Of a stretch of 64,000 nt of DNA, positions 7,988-16,409 are shown in pieces. Made by a program: the position numbers and the translations under genes. The DNA is taken from positions 9,548,001-9,612,000 of the forward strand of contig NZ_JAUSZI010000002.1 of the NCBI RefSeq assembly GCF_030817415.1, written 5' to 3'. Numbering within the stretch: position 1 is the first letter of the stretch; every line of letters begins with the position of its first letter. Source of the DNA: Streptomyces umbrinus (GTDB lineage: Bacteria > Actinomycetota > Actinomycetes > Streptomycetales > Streptomycetaceae). Under the pieces are notes generated by a model, which saw only the letters and a list, made by a program, of their open reading frames with translations, was not told the origin of the DNA and did not search any database.

Positions 7988-9340
7988 ATGACCATCCCCC
8001 TGCTGCTCCTCGGAGCGGCGTTCCTGTTGATCCTCGCCAACGGCTTCTTCGTGGCGGCCGAGTTCGGCCTCGTCACGGTGGAGCGCCCCGACGCCGAGAA
8101 GGCCGCCGCCGAGGGCGACCGACGGGCCCGTACGGTCGTCAACTCGCTCAAGGAGCTGTCCTTCCAGCTCTCCGGCACCCAGCTCGGCATCACCATCACC
8201 TCGCTCGTCGTCGGCATGCTCGCCGAACCGGCGCTCGCCGAGCTGCTCAACGGCCCCATCACCGCGGTCGGCATCCCCGAGGGAGCCGTGTCCGGTGTCG
8301 CCGTGGTCGTCGGCATGCTGCTGGCCTCTGCCGTGCAGATGGTGATCGGCGAGCTCGTGCCCAAGAACTGGGCAGTCTCCAGGCCCATGCAGGTCGCGCG
8401 GTTCGTCGCGGGCCCGCAGCACGCCTTCTCGACCGTGTTCCGGCCGGTGATCTCGGGGCTGAACTCCGTGGCCAACCGGCTCGTCCGCACCTTGGGCGTC
8501 GAGCCCACCGCGGAGCTGGCCTCCGCGCGCACCCCCGGCGAGCTGGTCTCCCTGGCCCGGCACTCGGCCCAGGCCGGCGCCCTGGAGCAGGACACCGCCG
8601 ACCTGTTCGTCCGTACGCTCTCGCTGGCCGACCTCACCGCGCAGCACGTCATGACCCCGCGCGTGAAGGTCAGCTCCCTCCAGTCCTCCGCGACCGCCGA
8701 GGACGTCGTGAACCTCACCCGCGCCACCGGCCTGTCCCGCTTCCCCGTCTACCGGGAGCGGATCGACGAGATCGTCGGCATGGTGCACCTCAAGGACGCC
8801 CTCGCGGTGCCCTCGCAGGACCGGCTGCGTACGCCCGTCACCAGGATCGCCCAGGCCCCGCTGCTCGTCCCGGAGACATTGCCCGTGCAGCCCCTCCTGG
8901 AGCGGCTGCGCAACGAACAGCCCATCGCCGTCGTCGTCGACGAGTACGGCGGCACGGCCGGCGTGGTCACCCTGGAGGACATCGTCGAGGAACTCGTCGG
9001 AGAGGTCCGCGACGAGCACGACGGCCATGACGTCCCCGAACTCGCCGCCGCACCGGCCGAGGACGGCCGGCCCGCCTGGGACGCCGACGGCAGCTGCCGC
9101 GTCGACATCCTCCAGCGCATAGGCCTGGACGTCCCCGAGGGCCCGTACGAGACGGTCGCCGGCCTGGTCGCCGATCTGCTCGGCCGGATCCCCGCACCCG
9201 GTGACAAGGCGGAACTGCCCGGCTGGCGCCTCTCAGTGCGCCAGGTCGGGCACTACCGGGCCGAGCGGGTCCGGCTGGTCAGGACCGCCGGTGCCGCTTC
9301 GGCCGCCGCCTCCGCTTCCGTGGTGGAGGCCGTCCGATGA
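7988..9340 (+). CDS. CNNM/CBS-domain transporter (HlyC/CorC family)
   Basis: The 450-residue protein has an N-terminal CNNM membrane domain (about 1-200, with the early segment ILANGFFVAAEFGLV and the later GELVPKNWA). A cytoplasmic CBS pair follows (about 215-340, with HVMTPRVKV and GGTAGVVTLEDIVEELVGE). The C-terminal CorC/HlyC domain (about 360-430) contains VDILQRIGLD. CNNM/CorC proteins export Mg2+ or related divalent cations in characterised members; the ion here is inferred. The gene overlaps the second CNNM gene by 4 bases (ATGA), suggesting a hetero-oligomeric transporter. Confidence 0.9.
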   Translation: MTIPLLLLGAAFLLILANGFFVAAEFGLVTVERPDAEKAAAEGDRRARTVVNSLKELSFQLSGTQLGITITSLVVGMLAEPALAELLNGPITAVGIPEGAVSGVAVVVGMLLASAVQMVIGELVPKNWAVSRPMQVARFVAGPQHAFSTVFRPVISGLNSVANRLVRTLGVEPTAELASARTPGELVSLARHSAQAGALEQDTADLFVRTLSLADLTAQHVMTPRVKVSSLQSSATAEDVVNLTRATGLSRFPVYRERIDEIVGMVHLKDALAVPSQDRLRTPVTRIAQAPLLVPETLPVQPLLERLRNEQPIAVVVDEYGGTAGVVTLEDIVEELVGEVRDEHDGHDVPELAAAPAEDGRPAWDADGSCRVDILQRIGLDVPEGPYETVAGLVADLLGRIPAPGDKAELPGWRLSVRQVGHYRAERVRLVRTAGAASAAASASVVEAVR

Positions 9341-10446
9341 GCGTGCTCCAGCTCCTGTTCGCGGGCCTGCTCGTGCTCGCCAACGGCTTCTTCGTCGGCG
9401 CCGAGTTCGCGCTGGTCTCCGTCCGCCGCAGCCAGATCGAACCGCTCGGCACCGCACGGGCCCGCCAGGTCATGTACGGCCTGGAGAACCTGCCGCAGAT
9501 GATGGCCGCCGCGCAGTTCGGCATCACGGTCTGCTCGCTGACGCTCGGCGCGGTCGCCGAGCCCACCGTCGCGCACCTCCTGGAGCCGGTGTTCCACGCC
9601 GTGAACCTGCCCGAGGGCATGATCCACCCGCTCGGGTACGTCATAGCCCTCGCCGCGGTCGTCTTCCTGCACCTCGTCGTCGGCGAGATGCTGCCGAAGA
9701 ACCTGGCGATGGCCGCCCCCGAGAAGACCGCGCTGTGGCTCAGCCCCGGCCTGGTCGCCTTCGCCCGGCTCTGCAAGCCGGTGACACTGGGCCTCGGTGC
9801 CTGCGCCCGAGTCATCCTGCGGCTCTTCCACGTCGAGCCCAAGGACGAGGTCGAGGCGGTCTTCACCAGCGAGCAGCTCAACCGGCTCGTCGAGGACGCG
9901 GGACAGGCGGGCCTGCTCGACCCCGAGGAGCAGGAGCGCCTCGAGGACGCCCTGGAGCTTGGCTCCCGCCCGGTCACCGACGTGCTCCTGGACAGCGAGT
10001 CCCTGGTGACCGTCGGCCCCTCGGTCACCCCGGGCCAGGTCGTCGCGCTCACCGCCCGCACCGGGTACTCGCGTTTCCCGGTGGCCGCCGAGAACGGCGC
10101 CTTCATGGGCTATCTGCACGTGAAGGACGTACTCGACCTGGAGGAGTCCGAGCGGGCCGTGCCGCAGCAGGTCTGGCGCCCCATGACGACCCTCGGGGCC
10201 GAGCTCCCGCTGGATGACGCCCTGACCGTGATGCGCCGCGCCGCGACGCACCTCGCCCAGGTCGCCGACGCATCGGGACGCGTGCTCGGCCTGGTCGCCC
10301 TGGAGGACGTACTGGAACTCCTGGTCGGCGAGGTCCGAGACCCGGCGCACCGGGAGACTCCGGCGGTACGGGTCGGCGAGCCGCGCAAGGAGGCATCGGA
10401 ACCGGCCCCGGGCCAGGAGACGGCGGAGCAGGCACTGGCCAGCTGA
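9337..10446 (+). CDS. CNNM/CBS-domain protein lacking the CorC domain
   Basis: The 369-residue paralogue of the upstream gene has the CNNM membrane domain (about 1-190, with VLANGFFVGAEFALVSVRR and VVGEMLPKNLAMAAPEK) and a CBS pair (about 205-335, with VLGLVALEDVLELLVGEVRD). It ends in a charged linker with no CorC/HlyC domain, unlike its neighbour. The start overlaps the upstream stop, so the two are translated together. A long perfect hairpin follows. The likely role is a partner subunit in divalent-cation transport. Confidence 0.88.
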   Translation: MSVLQLLFAGLLVLANGFFVGAEFALVSVRRSQIEPLGTARARQVMYGLENLPQMMAAAQFGITVCSLTLGAVAEPTVAHLLEPVFHAVNLPEGMIHPLGYVIALAAVVFLHLVVGEMLPKNLAMAAPEKTALWLSPGLVAFARLCKPVTLGLGACARVILRLFHVEPKDEVEAVFTSEQLNRLVEDAGQAGLLDPEEQERLEDALELGSRPVTDVLLDSESLVTVGPSVTPGQVVALTARTGYSRFPVAAENGAFMGYLHVKDVLDLEESERAVPQQVWRPMTTLGAELPLDDALTVMRRAATHLAQVADASGRVLGLVALEDVLELLVGEVRDPAHRETPAVRVGEPRKEASEPAPGQETAEQALAS

Positions 10447-10452
10447 CGCAGA

Positions 10453-10488
10453 AGACCCGCGCCCCTGTGCTTTTAGGGGCGCGGGTCT
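10453..10488 (+). terminator. Terminator and member of the GCGCCCCT/AGGGGCGC repeat family (class A)
   Basis: AGACCCGCGCCCCT (10453-10466) pairs perfectly with AGGGGCGCGGGTCT (10475-10488). The sequence after it (GTGACGTTTGCGGCTCCGCC) is the variable tail seen again after the hairpins at 45494 and 53086, so this is one copy of a dispersed element as well as a strong terminator for two convergent transcripts. Confidence 0.8.
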
Positions 10489-10580
10489 GTGACGTTTGCG
10501 GCTCCGCCGCGGGGCGCGACAAGCCACGATGCGCCCGCAGCCGCCAGACGTCATCAACAAACCGAGCTCGTGGGCGAACC

Positions 10581-12449
10581 TCACATGGGTGAGGGATCCT
10601 GCGGCCCCCGCCCCGACAACACCTCGCCGTACGCCTGCATGAGATCGGCCAGCCGAAGCGTGGACAGGTCGTCCCGGGTGAGGTGGCCCGGATAGACCGA
10701 GAGCCGCAGATCACGGTACGCGCAGCTCTTCTCGTACAGCGTCCGCAGAAACCGCCCATTGCCGAGCTCATCGATCCAGCCCTGATCGACAACGTGCCCG
10801 CTGATGGAGCGCAGCTCGTCGAGCGCCTCCTCGTCCCACACGTCACCGTTCTCCGCGGCCAGCACCTCACCGATCGAGGTGAGTTCGAGCGGACGGTACG
10901 AGGGAAAGTCGACGCGGGTCGTGAAGCGGGACGACAGCCCCGGGTTGGCGGCCAGCAGCCGGTCCATGCCCTCGGGGTAACCGGCGAGGATCACCACCAG
11001 GTGGTCGCGGTTGTCCTCGGCCCGCTTCAGCAGCACCTGCAACGCCTCGTCGCCGTACGCGTCGCCCTTGCCGTAACCGGAGTTGGAGAGCGAGTAGGCC
11101 TCGTCGACGAAGAGGACGCCGCCGATCGCGGAGTCGATCAGTTCGTTGGCCTTCACGGCGGTCTGGCCGAGGTACTCGCCCACCAGGTCGGCGCGTTGGG
11201 CCTCGACGAGGTGGTCGCCGCCGAGCAGGCCGAGCGCGTAGAAGACCCGGCCGAGGATCCGGGCCACGGTCGTCTTGCCGGTGCCGGAGGGGCCCGAGAA
11301 CACGAAGTGCCGCTTCGGCGGCTGGACCGGCAGACCCTGCCCGGCCCGCAGCCGCGCCATGTTCAACTGCGCGGACAGCGCCTTCACCTGGCGCTTGACC
11401 GGTTCGAGGCCGACCATGCGCTCCAGCTCCAGGAGCGCCTCTTCGAGCAGTGCCGGATCGGTGGGCCCGGTCGGCAGGTGCGGCGGACGCACCGGCACGA
11501 TGGCCTTCTCGCGGACCCGGTCCGCCTCGGAGGGCAGCGCGCCCGGCGGCGGCAGTTCGGGCTCCGAGAGCTTGAGATCACGGCCCTCGCCGCCGAACAG
11601 CGGGTCGACGCCGTCCGGGCCGTCCAGGATGTCCTGGCCGACACCGGTGAGCGTGATCGCCGCGAGGTCGGCCGTGTCGTCGTACCCGTCGCCCTCGGAG
11701 ATCGCCGCGAGCCGTGCGGAGGTGTCCATGAAGGCCGGGTCGACCCGGTGGACCGCCCGGTACAGGGGCAGCGCCGCGGCGGAGCGGCCCGTGCCCTCGT
11801 GCGCCCGCGCCAGCCAGTACCGCAGCTCCTTGCGCTGCGGCTGCTCGCTGCGACAGCGCATCAGCGCCGACGACAGCAGCGGCTCGGCCTGCCCGAACAT
11901 CTCCAGGCGCACCCGTGCCATGCCACCGAAGAGACCCGCCTCGATACCGAGCATCGGATCGTCGATCAGCGGATCCGTGTGGCGGACCAACTGCTCCCAG
12001 TCCTTGACGAGATACGCCCGGCAGGCGTGCAGGAACCGCACCTGCGGATCCGCGTCCACGGGCGGGAGGCTCGCGAGTGCCCGGTCCAGCTCCGGGACAT
12101 GACGCCCGTCGAGCCAGTGCGAGGCGTGCGCGAGCAGCAGATCGCGCGGCGACTCCAGGACGGGCTGCACCCACCAGCCGAGCCAGTACCAGGAGTTGAG
12201 CGTCCGCCGGTGGCGGGAGCGCTGTTCCCCGAAGCGCTCCCGGTGCCGGAACATGCGCAGCAGCGCCGTCGTCGTGTCGATGCGCAACGCGTGCAGCCCG
12301 AGCCAGCCGTCGGCCATGCCCGGATCCATCCGGACCGCGGCGCGGAATTCCTCCTCCGCCTGCGGATAGGCCCCCATCGTGTAGGCGTCCACACCTCGCA
12401 GCCAGGCGAGGTCGGCCGGGGCCTCGGGGCCCTGCGTGCCGAAGTCCAT
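10581..12449 (-). CDS. TPR and AAA+ ATPase of CbxX/CfqX (EccA-like) type
   Basis: The protein has 622 residues from the ATG at 12449; a GTG at 12461 would add four. The N-terminal half (about 1-260) is helical with TPR-like repeats (AYTMGAYPQAEEEFRAAVRM). The C-terminal half is an AAA+ module: Walker A SGPSGTGKTTVARILGRVF near 385, Walker B GGVLFVDEAYSL near 443, and sensor region HLVVILAGYPEGMD. This layout matches CbxX/CfqX ATPases such as the EccA component of type VII secretion. No ESX genes (EccB, EccC, WXG100) are nearby, so a secretion role is not supported by context. A remodelling ATPase is the safest call. Confidence 0.85.
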   Translation of the reverse strand: MDFGTQGPEAPADLAWLRGVDAYTMGAYPQAEEEFRAAVRMDPGMADGWLGLHALRIDTTTALLRMFRHRERFGEQRSRHRRTLNSWYWLGWWVQPVLESPRDLLLAHASHWLDGRHVPELDRALASLPPVDADPQVRFLHACRAYLVKDWEQLVRHTDPLIDDPMLGIEAGLFGGMARVRLEMFGQAEPLLSSALMRCRSEQPQRKELRYWLARAHEGTGRSAAALPLYRAVHRVDPAFMDTSARLAAISEGDGYDDTADLAAITLTGVGQDILDGPDGVDPLFGGEGRDLKLSEPELPPPGALPSEADRVREKAIVPVRPPHLPTGPTDPALLEEALLELERMVGLEPVKRQVKALSAQLNMARLRAGQGLPVQPPKRHFVFSGPSGTGKTTVARILGRVFYALGLLGGDHLVEAQRADLVGEYLGQTAVKANELIDSAIGGVLFVDEAYSLSNSGYGKGDAYGDEALQVLLKRAEDNRDHLVVILAGYPEGMDRLLAANPGLSSRFTTRVDFPSYRPLELTSIGEVLAAENGDVWDEEALDELRSISGHVVDQGWIDELGNGRFLRTLYEKSCAYRDLRLSVYPGHLTRDDLSTLRLADLMQAYGEVLSGRGPQDPSPM

Positions 12450-12730
12450 CACGTCCCCCACAAACCGTGCCCCCGTTGATCGCCGGGCGGGCCGGTGCCC
12501 GTCGGCAGTCTTCGTCGAACCGCTGTGCCGCGGACGGGAGTTGCGTTCGGTGCGGAGAGCATCCGTCCGAATGTCGCACCGAGAGGCATCGTACCTGCGG
12601 GGCAGTACCGGGCCGAAGGGTGCCGCACGACAGGTTCTCCGAGGTGGGAGCAGATGGGGCGCACTCGGTTCGGTGACTCAGGGTGAACGAATCGCGCCTC
12701 GGAGCGTCCGAAAAACGGCTGTGGGCAGAA

Positions 12731-12768
12731 CGAAGCCCCCGATCACGGGGGAACAACCGGGGGCTTCG
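12731..12768 (-). terminator. Terminator downstream of the kinase-like gene
   Basis: CGAAGCCCCCG (12731-12741) and CGGGGGCTTCG (12758-12768) form a perfect 11-bp stem. It lies between the end of the minus-strand kinase-like gene (12884) and the start of the AAA+ gene (12449). The rest of the 434-base gap holds the AAA+ promoter region but no recognisable motif. Confidence 0.6.
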
Positions 12769-12883
12769 CGTCTGCGGGGCGGCCCCAAAAGGCCGCACAT
12801 TCAGAAAGTAAGTCCTGTACGGCCCCCGGGTCAAGCCGAGTTGGAGCACTCAGGCAACTTCTCAGATGTGGGTCTTCACGAGT

Positions 12884-13729
12884 TCAGCACACAGACGCTG
12901 GGCCATCACGGTCCGTGACCGAGAGGCTCTTCGCTGACGTCGCAGCAGGTCCCTGGAGCACCTCGTACCCCTCTGAACACTGCAGCACCAGAAGATCGGC
13001 GTACGGTTTTGACGGGTCCTTGGTGAAGTGCCGACGCTCGGCGCGGACCCACCCCTCCCAGAACTCGTTCTGCGCCGAACCGTCCCTCTGCCGCCCGCGC
13101 GCCCACGCGTCCTCGTCCGCCAGCTCCATCCACAGCAGTCGCGCCAGCCACGGCCTGATCGCGCGACGGCCGGCCCCCACCCCCTCGACGAGGACCACGG
13201 GCGCGGGCGGCAGGGCCCGGTCCTGTCCGAAGCCGCGTGTGTCCCAGTCGTACGGCCGATAGTGCGCCGTCGTGTCGTGCGACAGCGGCTCGACGACCTC
13301 CTGGAGCAGCCGCCCGGTCCAGGCGAAGAGCTCCTCGTGCGTGGCGATGTCGTCCAGGTGGAGCACGGGAGCCCCGCCCAGTGCCTCGGCCAGATGGCCC
13401 GCGAACGTGGTCTTCCCCGAGCCCGCGTGCCCGTCGACGCCGATGAGCCGGACGGGGCCGCAGGAGGGCGGCAGCCGGTGCAGCCGGGAGGCGAGGGTGT
13501 GGAGGTGGATGAGGGGTCCCTGGGTGTGGTGAGTGCGGTGGGTGCGGTCCGGTGTGGTGCGGGGCCGTGTCGGGCGGCGCGAAGTCGTGCGGCTCGGAAT
13601 GGTGCGGCCCGTACGTGCGGCGTCCGAACTGAACCCGTGCACGCGCGCCGGGGTGCTCCTGCGGATCACTTTACCGAGGCCGCTCCCGGGCGAACGGGGG
13701 AGAAGGTGCCGTCGCGCTGTCGCTGTCAT
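12884..13729 (-). CDS. Uridine kinase-like P-loop NTPase
   Basis: The 281-residue frame contains a P-loop GVDGHAGSGKTTFAG near residue 97, then HLDDIATHEELFAW, an arginine-rich lid region and VVLVEGVGAGRR, as in the uridine kinase/phosphoribulokinase-like family. The substrate is not evident. The first 75 or so residues are a low-complexity Arg/Thr/Pro/His stretch, and the DNA there has repeated GTGCGG and GGTGTGG units. The true start may therefore be further in, though no good internal start codon was found; ATG 13729 is used. It is divergent from the secreted peptidase gene. Confidence 0.7.
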   Translation of the reverse strand: MTATARRHLLPRSPGSGLGKVIRRSTPARVHGFSSDAARTGRTIPSRTTSRRPTRPRTTPDRTHRTHHTQGPLIHLHTLASRLHRLPPSCGPVRLIGVDGHAGSGKTTFAGHLAEALGGAPVLHLDDIATHEELFAWTGRLLQEVVEPLSHDTTAHYRPYDWDTRGFGQDRALPPAPVVLVEGVGAGRRAIRPWLARLLWMELADEDAWARGRQRDGSAQNEFWEGWVRAERRHFTKDPSKPYADLLVLQCSEGYEVLQGPAATSAKSLSVTDRDGPASVC

Positions 13730-13863
13730 GCCAGTGGTATCGACCAATATTTGTCGGCGCCGCGACGCGCGAAGTGCTGGCAGAAGCCGTGATCGCGAAC
13801 CATAGTTGCCCCACACCCACGCATTGGACCAGCCCGTTCCGGACACCTGGGGGTCACCCGTCC

Positions 13864-15246
13864 ATGACCAGAGCTGAACAGCCGTCCCGCAGAAGTCTGC
13901 TGGCCGTGGCGGTCGCCGCGGCCACCGCGGGCGCCGCGAGTCCGGCGGCGGCCGCCGCCGGCTCGGCGGCCGGCCCCGCGAGAACCCGGACCCCCGCCCC
14001 GTCGAAAGCCCCGTCGCGCCTCGTGGACAACCATGCCTGGACCTCGTACACCGACTGGCGCGGTGGTACCGCGGAAGGGACCCGTGCCGTGCCGGGGGTG
14101 CGCCCGGGCCTGGCGATCGAGACGCCCGAGGGCCGGACCGACTACAAGGACCCGCACACCGGCACGACCGCCACCTGGGAGTACGCGCGCTGGACCTCGC
14201 CCGTCCACCGCCTCGCCGTCCCCTCGACCGAGGTCATCCCGTCCTGGAACGCGCGGACCCCGGCGGGCACCTGGCTCCAGATCGAGCTGTCGGGCACGTA
14301 CTCCGACGGCGCGGGCACGCCCTGGTACGTGATGGGCCGCTGGGCGGCCGGGGACCAGGACATCCGGCGGACGTCGGTGGACGACCAGAGCGATGGCAAG
14401 AGCAGTATCTGGACGGACACCTTCTCCATCGACGACGCGGCCTCCGGGCTGCGCCTGGTGTCGTACCGGCTGCGGCTGACCCTGTACCGCAAGCCCGGGA
14501 CCAAGGCCACGCCGACCGTGTGGCGGCTCGGCGCGATGGGCTCCGACGTCCCGGACCGCTTCACCGTCCCGGCCTCGACGCCCGCTCTCGCGCGGGAGCT
14601 GACGGTGCCGCGCTACTCGCAGGAGATCCACGCCGGCCAGTACCCCGAGTACGACAACGGCGGTGAGGCCTGGTGCAGCCCCACCTCCTCCCAGATGATC
14701 ATCGAGTACTGGGGACGGAAGCCCACGGCGGCGCAGCTGGCCTGGGTCAAGCCCGAGTACGCGGACCCGCAGGTGTGCCACGCCGCCCGGTTCACGTTCG
14801 ACCACCAGTACAACGGTTGCGGGAACTGGCCCTTCAACGCCGCGTACGCCGCGACGTACAAGGACCTCCAGGGCGTGGTGACCCGGCTCGGCTCGCTCGC
14901 CGACCTGGAGACGCTGATCGCCGCAGGAATTCCGGCCATAACGTCCCAGTCGTTCCTCAAGACCGAACTGACGGGAGCGGGGTACGGCACCGCGGGCCAT
15001 CTGATGACGGTCATAGGGTTCACCGCCGACGGCGACGTGATCGCCAACGACCCGGCCTCGCCGGACAACAACGCGGTTCGGCGCGTCTACAAGCGGCGCG
15101 AGTGGGAGAACATCTGGCTCCGTACCAAGAGGTACAACGCCGCCGGGAAGGTCGTCTCTGGTACCGGCGGGGTCTGCTACGTGTACTTCCCGGCCCGTCC
15201 CACGGCCCGCCAGCGGACGGCACTGGCGGCGGTGGGTATTCGCTGA
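13864..15246 (+). CDS. Secreted C39-like cysteine peptidase family protein
   Basis: The 460-residue protein starts with a probable Tat signal peptide (SRRSLLAVAVAAATAGAAS, cleavage near residue 35). The middle part (about 60-240) is beta-rich and unassigned. The C-terminal part is a peptidase C39-like domain: catalytic Cys in GGEAWCSPTSSQMI, His in AGHLMTVIGF, Asp in DVIANDPASPDNN. It should be exported in folded form and act outside the cell; the target is unknown. The frame is open further upstream to 13774, but the signal peptide fixes the ATG at 13864. A 16-bp-stem terminator follows. Confidence 0.85.
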   Translation: MTRAEQPSRRSLLAVAVAAATAGAASPAAAAAGSAAGPARTRTPAPSKAPSRLVDNHAWTSYTDWRGGTAEGTRAVPGVRPGLAIETPEGRTDYKDPHTGTTATWEYARWTSPVHRLAVPSTEVIPSWNARTPAGTWLQIELSGTYSDGAGTPWYVMGRWAAGDQDIRRTSVDDQSDGKSSIWTDTFSIDDAASGLRLVSYRLRLTLYRKPGTKATPTVWRLGAMGSDVPDRFTVPASTPALARELTVPRYSQEIHAGQYPEYDNGGEAWCSPTSSQMIIEYWGRKPTAAQLAWVKPEYADPQVCHAARFTFDHQYNGCGNWPFNAAYAATYKDLQGVVTRLGSLADLETLIAAGIPAITSQSFLKTELTGAGYGTAGHLMTVIGFTADGDVIANDPASPDNNAVRRVYKRREWENIWLRTKRYNAAGKVVSGTGGVCYVYFPARPTARQRTALAAVGIR

Positions 15247-15312
15247 GAGGCGGCTGAGCGACGGCTGCGTGACGCGGCCGCTGTGACGAGATTGCCGTGA
15301 CGAGATTGCTGT

Positions 15313-15348
15313 GAGGGGCTGCTGTGGCGGGTGCCACAGCAGCCCCTC
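15313..15348 (+). terminator. Strong terminator after the C39-like gene
   Basis: GAGGGGCTGCTGTGGC (15313-15328) and GCCACAGCAGCCCCTC (15333-15348) form a perfect 16-bp stem with a 4-base loop. Just before it, GTGACGAGATTGC occurs twice in tandem (about 15281-15310). Confidence 0.8.
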
Positions 15349-15446
15349 GCGCGTGACCAAGCTCTCTCCCGCAAAAGCCCGATCCGGTGGCAAGGTGGAC
15401 AGAACGGTGGGGGAGTCCACTGGAAGACCGACGTGAGCGAGCTGCC

Positions 15447-15593
15447 ATGACCACGAACTCAGCCACCGCCGGACGTGTCCGTGCCCGTACCGGAGGCCCC
15501 AAGGACGACGGCCCGAAGATCCTCGAGCACGTCGTGGGCTGGACGTTCGTGGTGGTGCTGGCGATGCTGGTGACGCAGCTCGGCCTCGTCTGA
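15447..15593 (+). CDS. Small membrane protein of the SCO1431 family
   Basis: The 48-residue protein has a basic N-terminus (MTTNSATAGRVRARTGG), a short charged stretch and one transmembrane helix (VVGWTFVVVLAMLVTQLGLV) at the C-terminus. This matches, from memory, the SCO1431 family of tiny Streptomyces membrane proteins, whose function is unknown. The ATG at 15447 is chosen because an upstream extension of the frame has no sensible composition. Confidence 0.75.
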   Translation: MTTNSATAGRVRARTGGPKDDGPKILEHVVGWTFVVVLAMLVTQLGLV

Positions 15594-15680
15594 TCGCGGT
15601 CGAAGAGAGTCGAACAGGCTGGTGGTGCCGCTCTGCCATACTGCGGGGATCCCGCTCGCAGTTGGAGACCAGGTCCGGAA

Positions 15681-16409
15681 TTGAGTAACCGTCAGCAGAG
15701 TGATGCCGACCGCCCCGGAGCGCGCGGCACAGACCGTTCCTTAGCGCGCCGCGCCGAACTCATCGCCATCGGGCGGAAGTTGTTCGCCGACACGTCCTAC
15801 GACGCACTGTCGATGGACGACATCGCGAAACAGGCGCAGGTGGCCAAGGGATTGATCTACTACTACTTCAAGTCCAAGCGCGGCTACTACCTGGCGATCG
15901 TCCAGGACTCGGTGGCCGAGCTGATCTCCCGGGCGGGAAGCGGCCTCGAACTGCCCCCGGCGGAGCGGGTCCACCGCACCATCGACGGCTATCTGCGCTA
16001 CGCCGAGAACAACCACGCCGCGTACCGGACCATCATCAGCGGGGGAGTCGGCTTCGACGCCGAGGTGCACGCCATCCGGGAGGGCGTGCGGGAGGCCATC
16101 GTCGAGACGATCGCCGAAGGGGCGTACGGGCGGCGCGAGATCGGCCCGCTGCCACGGATGGCGCTGCTCGGCTGGCTGTGCAGCGTCGAGGGGGCCACCC
16201 TCGACTGGATCCACCACTACGGCCTTCCGCGCGACCTCATGCGCGAGCTGCTGGTGAAGATGCTCGGCGGCACGATGCGCGCCATCGAGGAGCTGGACGC
16301 CTCCTACCCGGCCCCGCAGGCCGCACGCCGGACGCATGACACGAGTGGAGGGCGGGGGCCCGCCGACCGGACCCCGCCCTCCACTGAAATGCCCTGCCGC
16401 CGAGGCTAG
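15681..16409 (+). CDS. TetR-family regulator with a TTA codon
   Basis: The 242-residue protein carries a TetR DNA-binding domain (about 25-75: LFADTSYDALSMDDIAKQAQ, VAKGLIYYYFKSKRGYYLAI) and a helical ligand domain. The start is TTG at 15681 with GGAGA 12 bases before it; no better start is present. Codon 21 is TTA (15741-15743), the rare leucine codon read only by the bldA tRNA, so expression should depend on developmental stage. The last 25 codons overlap a perfect hairpin, and the gene overlaps the 3' end of the convergent chitinase gene by 4 bases. Target and ligand are unknown. Confidence 0.85.
   Translation: MSNRQQSDADRPGARGTDRSLARRAELIAIGRKLFADTSYDALSMDDIAKQAQVAKGLIYYYFKSKRGYYLAIVQDSVAELISRAGSGLELPPAERVHRTIDGYLRYAENNHAAYRTIISGGVGFDAEVHAIREGVREAIVETIAEGAYGRREIGPLPRMALLGWLCSVEGATLDWIHHYGLPRDLMRELLVKMLGGTMRAIEELDASYPAPQAARRTHDTSGGRGPADRTPPSTEMPCRRG
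16344..16385. terminator. Bidirectional terminator between tetR and chitinase genes
   Basis: AGTGGAGGGCGGGG (16344-16357) and CCCCGCCCTCCACT (16372-16385) form a perfect 14-bp stem inside the last codons of the tetR gene and 20 bases past the chitinase stop. It would stop both convergent transcripts. Confidence 0.7.

Noticed and set aside
6457..8727. Very long minus-strand open frame across hisG, PH-domain and CNNM genes
   Set aside because: It is antisense to clear genes with family motifs; long antisense frames are an effect of high GC. The same holds for 4116-5981, 22632-24533, 30189-31178 and 60502-63453.
10581..12449. Type VII secretion locus suggested by the EccA-like ATPase
   Set aside because: No EccB, EccC, EccD, EccE, mycosin or WXG100 gene is near; the ATPase family is broader than ESX systems.
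13518..13560. GTGCGG/GGTGTGG units near the start of the kinase-like gene as a tandem repeat
   Set aside because: The units vary in length and spacing; they reflect the Arg/Thr/His-rich low-complexity coding and not a true satellite.
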